Shown here piece by piece: positions 48,645 to 55,486 of a stretch of 64,000 nucleotides of DNA. The translations under genes and the position numbers were made by a program. The notes below the pieces were generated by a model. That model was given only the letters and a program-made list of their open reading frames with translations. It made no database searches and was not told where the DNA came from. The stretch's first letter is position 1. Each line of letters starts with the position of its first letter. Source of the stretch: Venenivibrio stagnispumantis (lineage in GTDB: Bacteria; Aquificota; Aquificia; Aquificales; Hydrogenothermaceae); contig NZ_FXTX01000003.1 in assembly GCF_900182795.1 (NCBI RefSeq), forward strand, positions 1 through 64,000, given 5' to 3'.

Positions 48645-49630
48645 ATGTAGTAGCAATAGGAGGAGGAACAGGATTATCATCACTACTTAGAGGGATAAAA
48701 CATCTTGTTCCGGATATTATAACAAATTTATCAGCAATTGTTACCGTTTCTGATAACGGAGGAAGCTCTGGAATATTAAGAGAGCAACTTAATATACCTG
48801 CTCCAGGAGATGTGAGAAACTGTATAACTGCATTGGCAGAAGATGAAGATATACTTACAAAAATTATGCAGTATAGATTTGAAGAGGGAGAAGGTTTAAA
48901 AGGGCATAGTTTTGGAAATCTTTTTTTAACGGTTTTAACAAAAATAACAGGAGATTTTTTAGAAGCAGTAGAGATAACATCAAAAATCTTAAAAATAAAA
49001 GGTGAAATTGTTCCTTCTACAGATAAATTAGTTCATCTTGTAGCAGAATTTAGTGATGGAAATATAATAGAAGGAGAAGTTCAGATAACAGAGTATGGAA
49101 AAAATTTAAAAGGAAAAATAAAAAAAATATGGCTCAAACCTGATAATGTTAATGCTCCTGAAAAAGCTATATCTAAAATTTTAAATGCAGATTTTATTAT
49201 ACTTGGTCCGGGCAGTTTATATACAAGCATTGTGCCAAATTTATTAATAAAAGATATAAAAGAAGCTATTTTAAATTCATATGCTTATAAAATATATATA
49301 TGCAATGTTATGACCCAATATGGTGAAACAGATGATTTTACAGCTTCAGACCATGTAAAAGTTTTAAATAAGATATTAACCGGTGATGAAAATAAAACTA
49401 TTTTAGATGCAATAATTTTAAATACAACAATCCCACCTGATGAACTTTTGAAAAAATACCTTAAAGAAAATGCTGAACCGGTTGTTGCAGATGCTGGAAA
49501 TTTATCAAGGATGGGACTAACAGTTTATGCAGAAGATTTATTAGATAAGGGTGATTATGTAAGACATAACCCTGAAAAATTGGCAAATGTATTGAAAAAT
49601 ATATTTGAGCAATATCTTGTGGAAAAATGA
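48641..49630 (+). CDS. yvcK: YvcK/CofD-like protein (gluconeogenesis factor family)
   Basis: A 329-residue CofD-fold protein with [34 protein letters not shown] and [15 protein letters not shown] near the N-terminus. YvcK homologues bind UDP-sugars and affect central carbon metabolism and cell shape. The start overlaps the mtnA stop (ATGA), and the end overlaps nadB the same way, so the four genes rimO-mtnA-yvcK-nadB are translationally coupled. Confidence 0.9.
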   Translation: MNVVAIGGGTGLSSLLRGIKHLVPDIITNLSAIVTVSDNGGSSGILREQLNIPAPGDVRNCITALAEDEDILTKIMQYRFEEGEGLKGHSFGNLFLTVLTKITGDFLEAVEITSKILKIKGEIVPSTDKLVHLVAEFSDGNIIEGEVQITEYGKNLKGKIKKIWLKPDNVNAPEKAISKILNADFIILGPGSLYTSIVPNLLIKDIKEAILNSYAYKIYICNVMTQYGETDDFTASDHVKVLNKILTGDENKTILDAIILNTTIPPDELLKKYLKENAEPVVADAGNLSRMGLTVYAEDLLDKGDYVRHNPEKLANVLKNIFEQYLVEK

Positions 49631-51192
49631 GATATTTTTTAAATTTTGATACAACAGATATACAGACCTTAAAGACAGACACAATAATAGTAGGTGCCGG
49701 TATAGCCGGATTATCTGCGGCTTTACAACTTACTAATCTCGGTATAAAACCGATAGTTATATCTAAAAAAAATGTTGGAAAATCAAACTCTTTTTGGGCA
49801 CAAGGTGGTATAGCTGCAGCAATTGGTAAAGATGATAATACCAATTTACATTTTCAGGATACATTAAAAGCCGGTAAAGGTTTATGCATAGAAGAAAATG
49901 TAAGAATATTAGTAGAAGAAGGTTTAGAAAGGGTAATAGATTTAATAAATATCGGAGTTCCTTTTGATAAAGATAAAGATGGATATATAAAATTAACAAA
50001 AGAAGGAGCCCATTCTAAAAACAGAGTTTTGCATGTAAAAGATAAAACAGGCTACGAAATAGGTAAAACATTAATAAATTTATTAAAAACAAGAGAAATA
50101 ACTTTACTTGATAATTACTATCTTGAAGAGATACTAACAGAAGATAACAGATTTATAGGAGTTATAATAACTAATTGTAATGAAAAGATTTTAATAAAAG
50201 CAAAATCAATAATAATAGCTACCGGTGGATATAGTGGTTTATTTAAAAGAAATACTGCGGCATATAAAGTATCCGGAGACATCATATCAGCGGCTTTTAG
50301 GGCAGGATGTATATTAAAAGATATGGAATTTATACAATTTCATCCTACAGCTATAAATCTTCCGGAAAAACCTGCATGGCTTATATCGGAAGCAGTAAGA
50401 GGGGAAGGAGCAATTTTGATAGATGAAGAAGGAAAAAGATTTATAGATGAGTTAAAACCAAGAGATGAAGTAGCTAAAGCAATCTTTCAAAAAGAGCTGG
50501 AAGGGAAAAAAGTATATTTAGATATATCTCCTTTACTGAAAAAAGGTATTGATTTTAAGGAAAGATTTCCAAATGTTTTTAATATCTTAAAAGAGTTTGG
50601 ATTAGAAAATGAAACAAAAATACCGGTTAGCCCTGCCGCCCATTATTCCATAGGAGGTATCCAAGCCTCAATAAACGGAAAAACAGATATAGATGGCATA
50701 TTTGCAATTGGAGAGTCATCATGCACAGGTGTCCACGGAGCAAATAGATTAGCAAGCAATTCATTACTTGAATGTATTGTATCCGGATATAAAGTAGCTT
50801 ATACTATATATCAATACAATATGTATAGGCATATAAAAGAAGATATAAAGATAAAAAATATCATAAAAGGTGATAAAATAGAAAAACCTGAAAGAGAAAA
50901 GATTTTAGATAGATTGAAAGATATAATGTGGAAAAAGGTTGGATTAATAAGGTCTGAAAAATCATTAAAAGAAGCATTAGAAGAAGTATTATCAATTAGA
51001 GATCATTTAAATAGATTTGAAAATGGAAGATATTTAAAAGATTTAATAAATTTATCTCAGGCAATAATAATATCTGCATTAAATAGAAAAGAGAGTAGAG
51101 GCGTTCATTATAGAGAAGATTATCCGACAGAAGATAATAATTATAAGAAACATACCATTTTGGATAATAGATTTAATATTAAATTAGTATAG
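49627..51192 (+). CDS. nadB: L-aspartate oxidase
   Basis: The first enzyme of de novo NAD synthesis, oxidising aspartate to iminoaspartate with FAD. The 521-residue protein has DTIIVGAGIAGLSAALQL, NSFWAQGGIAAAIG, EFIQFHPTAIN, EAVRGEGAILID and YSIGGIQASINGKTDIDGIF. The motif set favours NadB over fumarate reductase, because of the W-A-Q-G-G-I-A segment and the helical C-terminal domain. It is the last gene of the rimO operon. Confidence 0.93.
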   Translation: MRYFLNFDTTDIQTLKTDTIIVGAGIAGLSAALQLTNLGIKPIVISKKNVGKSNSFWAQGGIAAAIGKDDNTNLHFQDTLKAGKGLCIEENVRILVEEGLERVIDLINIGVPFDKDKDGYIKLTKEGAHSKNRVLHVKDKTGYEIGKTLINLLKTREITLLDNYYLEEILTEDNRFIGVIITNCNEKILIKAKSIIIATGGYSGLFKRNTAAYKVSGDIISAAFRAGCILKDMEFIQFHPTAINLPEKPAWLISEAVRGEGAILIDEEGKRFIDELKPRDEVAKAIFQKELEGKKVYLDISPLLKKGIDFKERFPNVFNILKEFGLENETKIPVSPAAHYSIGGIQASINGKTDIDGIFAIGESSCTGVHGANRLASNSLLECIVSGYKVAYTIYQYNMYRHIKEDIKIKNIIKGDKIEKPEREKILDRLKDIMWKKVGLIRSEKSLKEALEEVLSIRDHLNRFENGRYLKDLINLSQAIIISALNRKESRGVHYREDYPTEDNNYKKHTILDNRFNIKLV

Positions 51193-51195
51193 AAT

Positions 51196-51434
51196 ATATG
51201 TTATTATGGTATGCAGAAATATATAAAAATATCAAAAAATGAACAAAAATTCATATATCCCTGCATTTAAACCATTACACTAATTACTAATCCCTGTCGG
51301 CATAGATAATGTTTCTACGCAGAACAGGTTTGCATTTTAAGTAATTCTTAAGTAATTTTTACAATTACTTACTTTAATAAGCCCTTGCAAATATTGATGC
51401 AAGGAATAATTATCATCGCCATTGCAATTGGCAT
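51196..51434 (+). other. Hairpin-rich intergenic stretch after nadB, no gene
   Basis: No coding frame is credible. Several hairpins are visible: GCATAGA (51300-51306) with TCTACGC (51314-51320, one mismatch) inside a CTGT/ACAG outer stem; AAGTAATT with AATTACTT around 51350-51370 (8 pairs); CCTTGCA with TGCAAGG around 51383-51404 (7 pairs); and GCC/GGC around ATTGCAAT at 51418-51432. None has a classic U-tract. They may belong to the nadB 3' end or to an unknown RNA. Confidence 0.4.
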
Positions 51435-51463
51435 TTGCATATTCATTTTTTACAATATATAAT
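51435..51463 (+). promoter_or_regulatory. Candidate infC promoter
   Basis: TTGCAT at 51435-51440, 17 bases, TATAAT at 51458-51463. Transcription from about 51470 would give infC a leader of about 170 bases. Confidence 0.6.
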
Positions 51464-51529
51464 ATAATTAATTATTCTTAAATGTCAAGTTTTTTGTATG
51501 TTTTTAATTATTATTTACAAAATATATAA

Positions 51530-51596
51530 TTAAGGATAGCTAAATAGCGCCTGCCGGTTATGGCTATCCTTAAACGGCGCGATAAAAATAGCCGGC
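51530..51596 (+). promoter_or_regulatory. Pseudoknot-forming leader element of infC
   Basis: TTAAGGATAGC (51530-51540) pairs perfectly with GCTATCCTTAA (51563-51573). Inside its 22-base loop, GCGCC (51547-51551) can pair with GGCGC (51576-51580), and GCCGG (51553-51557) with CCGGC (51592-51596). The loop-to-downstream pairs would form a pseudoknot. It is GC-rich in an AT-rich setting and ends 43 bases before the infC start. It resembles, in style, known autoregulatory infC/rpmI leaders, but I recognise no family. Confidence 0.55.
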
Positions 51597-51639
51597 ACTT
51601 CTGAGGTTTTTTGCCTTAGAAGGTAAGAAGGTTTTAGCC

Positions 51640-52155
51640 ATTACAGAGTTAAGAATTAATAGGGAGATTAGAGCAAGAGAAGTAAGACTTATTGATGAAA
51701 ACGGCCAAAATTTAGGTATAGTTCCATTGGAAGAGGCTCTTAGAAAAGCAGAAGAGAAAGGGTTAGATTTAGTTGAAATTTCACCTAATGCAAATCCACC
51801 TGTATGTAAGATAATGGATTATGGAAAATACAGATTTGAACAAAAGAAAAAGGAAAAAGAAGCAAAGAAAAAGCAAAAAGTTCAAGTGGTTAAAGAGATA
51901 AAGTTTAGGGTAAATATAGAAAACCATGATTACCAAACAAAAATAAAACATATTAGAGAGTTTATACAGGAAGGTGATAAAGTAAAAATATGGATATGGT
52001 TTAGAGGCAGAGAAAATATTCATCCTGAAATTGGGGAAAAATTAGCAAATAAAATAATTGAAGATTTATCAGATATAGCCATGGTAGAAAAACCACCGGT
52101 TAAAGAAGGAAGAAATATGTTATTTACACTTGTTCCAAAGCAAGAGAAAAAATAA
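51640..52155 (+). CDS. infC: Translation initiation factor IF-3, AUU start
   Basis: IF-3 checks start-codon pairing on the 30S subunit. The conserved N-terminal domain (INREIRAREVRLIDENGQNL) lies upstream of the first ATG, so the gene must start earlier. Between the in-frame stop at 51589-51591 and the domain there is no ATG, GTG or TTG. ATT at 51640 follows AAGAAGG by 8 bases and gives a 171-residue protein of normal length. AUU is the classic infC start, used for autoregulation. The PNANPPVCKIMDYGKYRFE linker and the C-terminal domain are intact. No rpmI or rplT follows. Confidence 0.9.
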   Translation: MTELRINREIRAREVRLIDENGQNLGIVPLEEALRKAEEKGLDLVEISPNANPPVCKIMDYGKYRFEQKKKEKEAKKKQKVQVVKEIKFRVNIENHDYQTKIKHIREFIQEGDKVKIWIWFRGRENIHPEIGEKLANKIIEDLSDIAMVEKPPVKEGRNMLFTLVPKQEKK

Positions 52156-52179
52156 AAATAGGCAGGCTTTTAAGCCTGC
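52145..52179 (-). terminator. Terminator of the NtrC-type regulator operon, possibly two-way
   Basis: GCAGGCTT-TT-AAGCCTGC (52162-52179) forms an 8-pair stem. Leftward it is followed by TATTTTTATTTTTT, a good U-tract. Rightward the tail is only weakly T-rich. It overlaps the regulator's stop codon. Confidence 0.85.
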
Positions 52180-53738
52180 TCTTCTATACCAAATTCTTTT
52201 ATTTTTCTCCAAAGGGTTACTCTGTTTATTCCCAGTATCTTTGCTGCTAAACTTTTATTACCATTTGTTTGTTTCAAAACATCTTTTATTTTTTCTATCT
52301 CACTTTTTTGTTGATTTGATTGTTCTTTTATAAATATCTCTTCCGGCAAATCATTTATATCAATGACTCTTTTTTTGGCTAATATAACAGCTCTTTCTAT
52401 TATATTTTCCAGTTCCCTTATATTTCCGGGATAATGGTAATCAAGCAAAGCTTTTATAGCTTCAGGAGATATTCCTTTTATGCTTTTATTATACATTTGG
52501 GAATATTTATCAATAAAAAAATTTACTAAAAATGGAATATCTTCTTTTCTTTCTCTAAGAGGTGGTATGGTAAGTGAGATTACTTTTAATCTATAATATA
52601 AATCTTCTCTAAAATCTCCTTTCTTTATTGCTTCTTTTAAATCTTTATTTGTAGCAGCAACTATTCTTATATTTACTTTTCTTGTTTTTGTATCTCCCAG
52701 TCTTTCAAACTCTTTTTCTTGGATTAGATGAAGTAGTTTAGATTGTAGATAAAGTGGCATATCTCCGATTTCATCTAAAAATAATGTGCCTCCATCTGCT
52801 AATTCTACTTTGCCCGGTTTATCTCTTACTGCACCTGTAAAAGCACCTTTTACATAGCCAAATAATTCACTTTCAAGTAGATTTTCCGGTATGGCTGCAC
52901 AATTTATTTTGATAAATGGTTTATCTCTTCTTGAAGATAAAGAATGAATATATCTTGCAATAACATTTTTTCCTACACCGGATTCTCCCTCTAAAAGCAC
53001 AGATGCATTTGTATCAACTATGGTTTTTACAGTTTCTAAGATGTATATCATCTTAGGATTTTTTGATACAAGCCTTCCTTTTGCTTCTTGATTTAACATA
53101 CATTCCGGAATCACATAAAAAGAGATTAACCTACCTTTATCTTCTTTTAAAGGCGTAGATAAAAGAGAAACTTTTATATTTCCCAAAGCCGGAGTATTTA
53201 TATATATATCTTCTCTTTCTTCAGGTAGTTCATAAATTTTTTTACTAAGTAAAAATTCTATATTCATTCCTTTTATGTCAGATAATTCTTTGCACAGTAT
53301 CTGCTTAGCATTATGGTTGTAATCTATAATATTCCCAATTTCATCAACAACCAATATAGAATCTACAATAGAATCTAATATTTTTCTGCTAAACTCTTTC
53401 TCTTTTTTTATCTGCTTTAAATAGTTAGATACCTTAGTATAATCTCTAAATTCTTCTAATATCCCTATAACTTTATTATTTTCAATTACAGGGGTAATGG
53501 TATGACAAACTGTTAAATCACAACAATTTAATTTTATATCAAAATTTTCCCTTTTATTTTTATCCTTTTTTATATCTTCTAAAGGACAGTTTTCACATAT
53601 AGAAAATAAACCTACGCAACTCTCTCCTTCTTTCTTTTTTATTAATTTTTTTGCAGAGCTATTCATAAATATAATTTTTTTATCTAATCCTATAAATATA
53701 ACTGCTTGAGAAAGGTTATTTAAAACTGAAAAATCCAT
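52170..53738 (-). CDS. NtrC-family sigma-54 activator with PAS sensor domains
   Basis: A 522-residue bacterial enhancer-binding protein. Two PAS-like domains (about 1-105 and 115-215) precede an AAA+ domain with Walker A LEGESGVGKN, the sigma-54 contact loop GYVKGAFTGAVRD (GAFTGA), Walker B GGTLFLDEIGD and a Fis-type helix-turn-helix (GNKSLAAKILGINRVTLWRK). There is no receiver domain. The first PAS has a Cys cluster (C-x6-C-x2-C near residues 41-50, then C-C and C), which could hold a metal or sense redox. It likely binds the GTTGCAT sites at 54983-55020. Confidence 0.92.
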   Translation of the reverse strand: MDFSVLNNLSQAVIFIGLDKKIIFMNSSAKKLIKKKEGESCVGLFSICENCPLEDIKKDKNKRENFDIKLNCCDLTVCHTITPVIENNKVIGILEEFRDYTKVSNYLKQIKKEKEFSRKILDSIVDSILVVDEIGNIIDYNHNAKQILCKELSDIKGMNIEFLLSKKIYELPEEREDIYINTPALGNIKVSLLSTPLKEDKGRLISFYVIPECMLNQEAKGRLVSKNPKMIYILETVKTIVDTNASVLLEGESGVGKNVIARYIHSLSSRRDKPFIKINCAAIPENLLESELFGYVKGAFTGAVRDKPGKVELADGGTLFLDEIGDMPLYLQSKLLHLIQEKEFERLGDTKTRKVNIRIVAATNKDLKEAIKKGDFREDLYYRLKVISLTIPPLRERKEDIPFLVNFFIDKYSQMYNKSIKGISPEAIKALLDYHYPGNIRELENIIERAVILAKKRVIDINDLPEEIFIKEQSNQQKSEIEKIKDVLKQTNGNKSLAAKILGINRVTLWRKIKEFGIEEQA

Positions 53739-53739
53739 T

Positions 53740-54123
53740 TTACCACTCTGTAGGAATCTTTCCCATCATTCTTAAAGATTCTTCAAATGGACCCATATAC
53801 TTCATTGCAGTTATCATTGAACCTTTAAATTTTAGCTTTTTTGTTAGCATGGCTGCTTTTGGTCCCATTTCTCCTTTTGCTAAAGTCTGCCAATCTTTAT
53901 ATGTAGCCCACATTTCAAAATCATACTTACTATTATTATCGGCTTTTCCGGCTTCTGTTGCAACCCCATTTTCTACTTTCAAAAATACAGCCTCATTTTC
54001 ATTTCCATCTATATAATATTTTATAGAAGCAGAAAAATTTTTTAAGTCATTTTTAAGTTTTTCATTTTTATTCCATTCTTCTTTATATAAATTAATCCAT
54101 TCTTCTGTTAAAAATTTAGCCAT
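53740..54123 (-). CDS. SCP2 sterol-binding-like domain protein
   Basis: A 127-residue single-domain protein. The pattern AVFLKVENGVATEAG, then YDFEMWATYKDWQTLAKGEM and LKFKGSMITAMKYMGPFE, fits the SCP2-like fold, a hydrophobic ligand-binding domain. It lies 1 base upstream of the NtrC-type gene. It may bind a lipid-like effector or carry one; the function is not known. Confidence 0.75.
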   Translation of the reverse strand: MAKFLTEEWINLYKEEWNKNEKLKNDLKNFSASIKYYIDGNENEAVFLKVENGVATEAGKADNNSKYDFEMWATYKDWQTLAKGEMGPKAAMLTKKLKFKGSMITAMKYMGPFEESLRMMGKIPTEW

Positions 54124-54146
54124 TTATTTTTTCCTCCATTATCTTA

Positions 54147-54174
54147 AATAAAAAAAGGGGCTAATAGCCCCTTT
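54147..54174 (-). terminator. Intrinsic terminator after the DUF2173 genes
   Basis: Leftward, AAAGGGGC-TATTA-GCCCCTTT (8 pairs, 54174-54154) followed by TTTTATTT. It separates the DUF2173 genes from the SCP2 and regulator genes and should lower their expression from the upstream sigma-54 promoter. Confidence 0.88.
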
Positions 54175-54188
54175 CTGATATAACTTTA

Positions 54189-54512
54189 TCAAGAGAGTAA
54201 TGCTTTAAAAACTTCATTAAAAGATACTTCATCATTTTTTACAAATACGCCTTTATTTCCTGCTACACATACAGAATATTTTGGTCCGGTTAATGCCTAT
54301 CCAAGAAGTGGTGTCCATTCTTGACCTGAAAAAGCAGTATATCCATCTGTTTGCATTTTTGCCATTGCATTATTTGCAGCACACATTTGAGCTGCCATTG
54401 CAGCTTCTTCTTCTGTTATATCTCCTTCAAAAGCTACAAGATTTCCTTTTTCATCAAATTCTCCGGCAGCGAATACACCTTTTATTTTCATTAAATCTTT
54501 TAATGTAGCCAT
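54189..54512 (-). pseudogene. DUF2173-like gene with an in-frame amber codon
   Basis: From ATG 54512 (AGGAGG upstream) the frame reads MATLKDLMKIKGVFAAGEFD and SGQEWTPLLG, then TAG at 54297-54299. The same frame continues ALTGPKYSVCVAGNKGVFV to TGA 54189-54191. Aligned with the intact paralogue just upstream, the codon stands where that protein has Phe, and the downstream part matches KYAACIMGNVGVFV. So a full-length gene has acquired a nonsense codon, or the codon is read through. The truncated product would have 71 residues. Confidence 0.8.
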
Positions 54513-54528
54513 TTTTCTTACCTCCTTA

Positions 54529-54870
54529 TTAAATATATTTTGAAAGTGTTTCAAAGGTTTTGTCAAAATCTGCTTTAGAAAGTTCAACAAATACCCCTAC
54601 ATTGCCCATAATACATGCTGCATATTTACCTCCAGCTACTGCAAAACCTTGCACAGGATAAAATCCATCTTTACCGGTGTAAGCACTCCAACCTTTTGCT
54701 TGCATATTGCCCATTGCTTTGTTTGCTGCACACATAAGAGCCGCTATTTCAGCTGCTTTCTCCGACATGTCTCCATAATAAGATAGAAGTCTTCCATCTT
54801 CTGCAAACTCTCCTGCTGCAACTGCACCCGGAAGTTGCATTAATTCTTTTAGCTTTGATAATGTTGCCAT
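54529..54870 (-). CDS. DUF2173-like small protein
   Basis: A 113-residue protein: LKELMQLPGAVAAGEFAEDG, a Cys-containing helix IAALMCAANKAMGNMQAKGW, then FAVAGGKYAACIMGNVGVFV. This layout resembles DUF2173, a roadblock-like fold seen in chemolithotrophs. It is the first gene behind the sigma-54 promoter, with AAAGGAGG before the ATG, followed by a paralogue 16 bases later. Function unknown; control by the NtrC-type regulator of the same cluster is likely. Confidence 0.8.
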   Translation of the reverse strand: MATLSKLKELMQLPGAVAAGEFAEDGRLLSYYGDMSEKAAEIAALMCAANKAMGNMQAKGWSAYTGKDGFYPVQGFAVAGGKYAACIMGNVGVFVELSKADFDKTFETLSKYI

Positions 54871-54910
54871 GGCTAAAACCTCCTTTTAAAGTAGTTGTAT
54901 TAATTTATAT

Positions 54911-54924
54911 GCAAAAATTATGCC
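54911..54924 (-). promoter_or_regulatory. Sigma-54 promoter of the DUF2173 genes
   Basis: Read leftward, TTGGCATAATTTTTGCA contains GG and GC separated by exactly 10 bases, the -24/-12 signature (consensus TGGCAC-N5-TTGC). The start would be near 54899, about 30 bases before the first DUF2173 gene. An NtrC-type activator is encoded in the same cluster. Confidence 0.8.
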
Positions 54925-54982
54925 AAATATTGCAAGTTATTGAAAATTCAATATTTTTTATAAAAAGATTAAAATAAAAAAT

Positions 54983-55020
54983 GTTGCATTTTTGTTGCAT
55001 TGTTACATACAGTGTTGCAT
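54983..55020 (-). promoter_or_regulatory. Four-copy enhancer site for the sigma-54 promoter
   Basis: GTTGCAT at 54983, 54994 and 55014, and GTTACAT at 55002 (top-strand reading). They lie 84-121 bases upstream of the predicted start. The first two are 11 bases apart, and the second and fourth 20, close to whole helix turns. This is the normal place for an enhancer-binding protein. Confidence 0.65.
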
Positions 55021-55107
55021 AAGCTGAAACAAATTGAATTTTAAGAAAAAATAAAAGAAAAGCCCCCTTTATTAGGGGTTATATTTGAACAGAATATAAA
55101 AAATAAT

Positions 55108-55343
55108 GAGATAACATCAGATTTTATTATTATTGCAATAGGAAAGCATGAGGTACCCTTATAGATAGTAAAAGGTAATCAAATATAGTCAAAAGATTAT
55201 AAAAAATTATATCCTTCTACTATCTTGCAGAGTACCCGATTTTGCCTGCTACCCATTATTTGCAGTGTCTCCACTACAAACTCACGGGATACTTCCAATA
55301 ACTCCTTTAACTTTAAGTTTGTCCATTAGTGGCAAAGCCACTA
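55108..55343 (+). ncRNA. Candidate structured RNA of unknown family
   Basis: The 616 bases between the DUF2173 gene and aspS hold no credible gene, but 55134-55264 can fold into a long interrupted rod: TGCAA/TTGCA, AGCA/TGCT, GGTAC/GTACC, AGATAGTA/TACTATCT (8 pairs) and AAGG/CCTT, capped by TAATC/GATTA. A strong rightward terminator closes the segment. The rod-with-bulges shape recalls 6S RNA, but I see no diagnostic sequence, and the strand is not certain. RNase P, SRP, tmRNA and T-box signatures are absent. Confidence 0.4.
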
Positions 55344-55370
55344 TTTAATTTTTGATTTTTTTGTTTTTTT
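55327..55370 (+). terminator. Rightward intrinsic terminator before aspS
   Basis: TAGTGGC-AAA-GCCACTA (7 pairs, 55327-55343) followed by TTTAATTTTTGATTTTTTTG. No rightward gene precedes it within 3 kb, so it implies a non-coding rightward transcript. Confidence 0.85.
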
Positions 55371-55486
55371 TCTTATAAATTCCCTGCTATAATATTATAT
55401 AATCTTTCGCTATAGTTTCCAATAAGTTTTATAAAAATTAAAAACTATATAATAATATTCTAAAAACTAAAATGAAGGAGAGATAG

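Noticed and set aside
51205-51230. TGCAGAAATATA shared with 45527-45538
   Set aside because: A 12-base match in such AT-rich DNA is expected by chance many times.
55045-55080. Leftward terminator CCCC/GGGG with T-rich tail
   Set aside because: Only four firm pairs; kept as weak evidence that a leftward transcript might also cross the structured region, not called as a feature.
55197-55322. Leftward 41-codon open frame with unusually high-GC codons
   Set aside because: No start codon or ribosome-binding site, and it overlaps the structured region, which explains the composition better.
55108-55486. T-box or RNase P RNA upstream of aspS
   Set aside because: No T-box sequence (AGGGTGG..ACCGCG), and no RNase P conserved blocks such as GAGGAAAGTCC.
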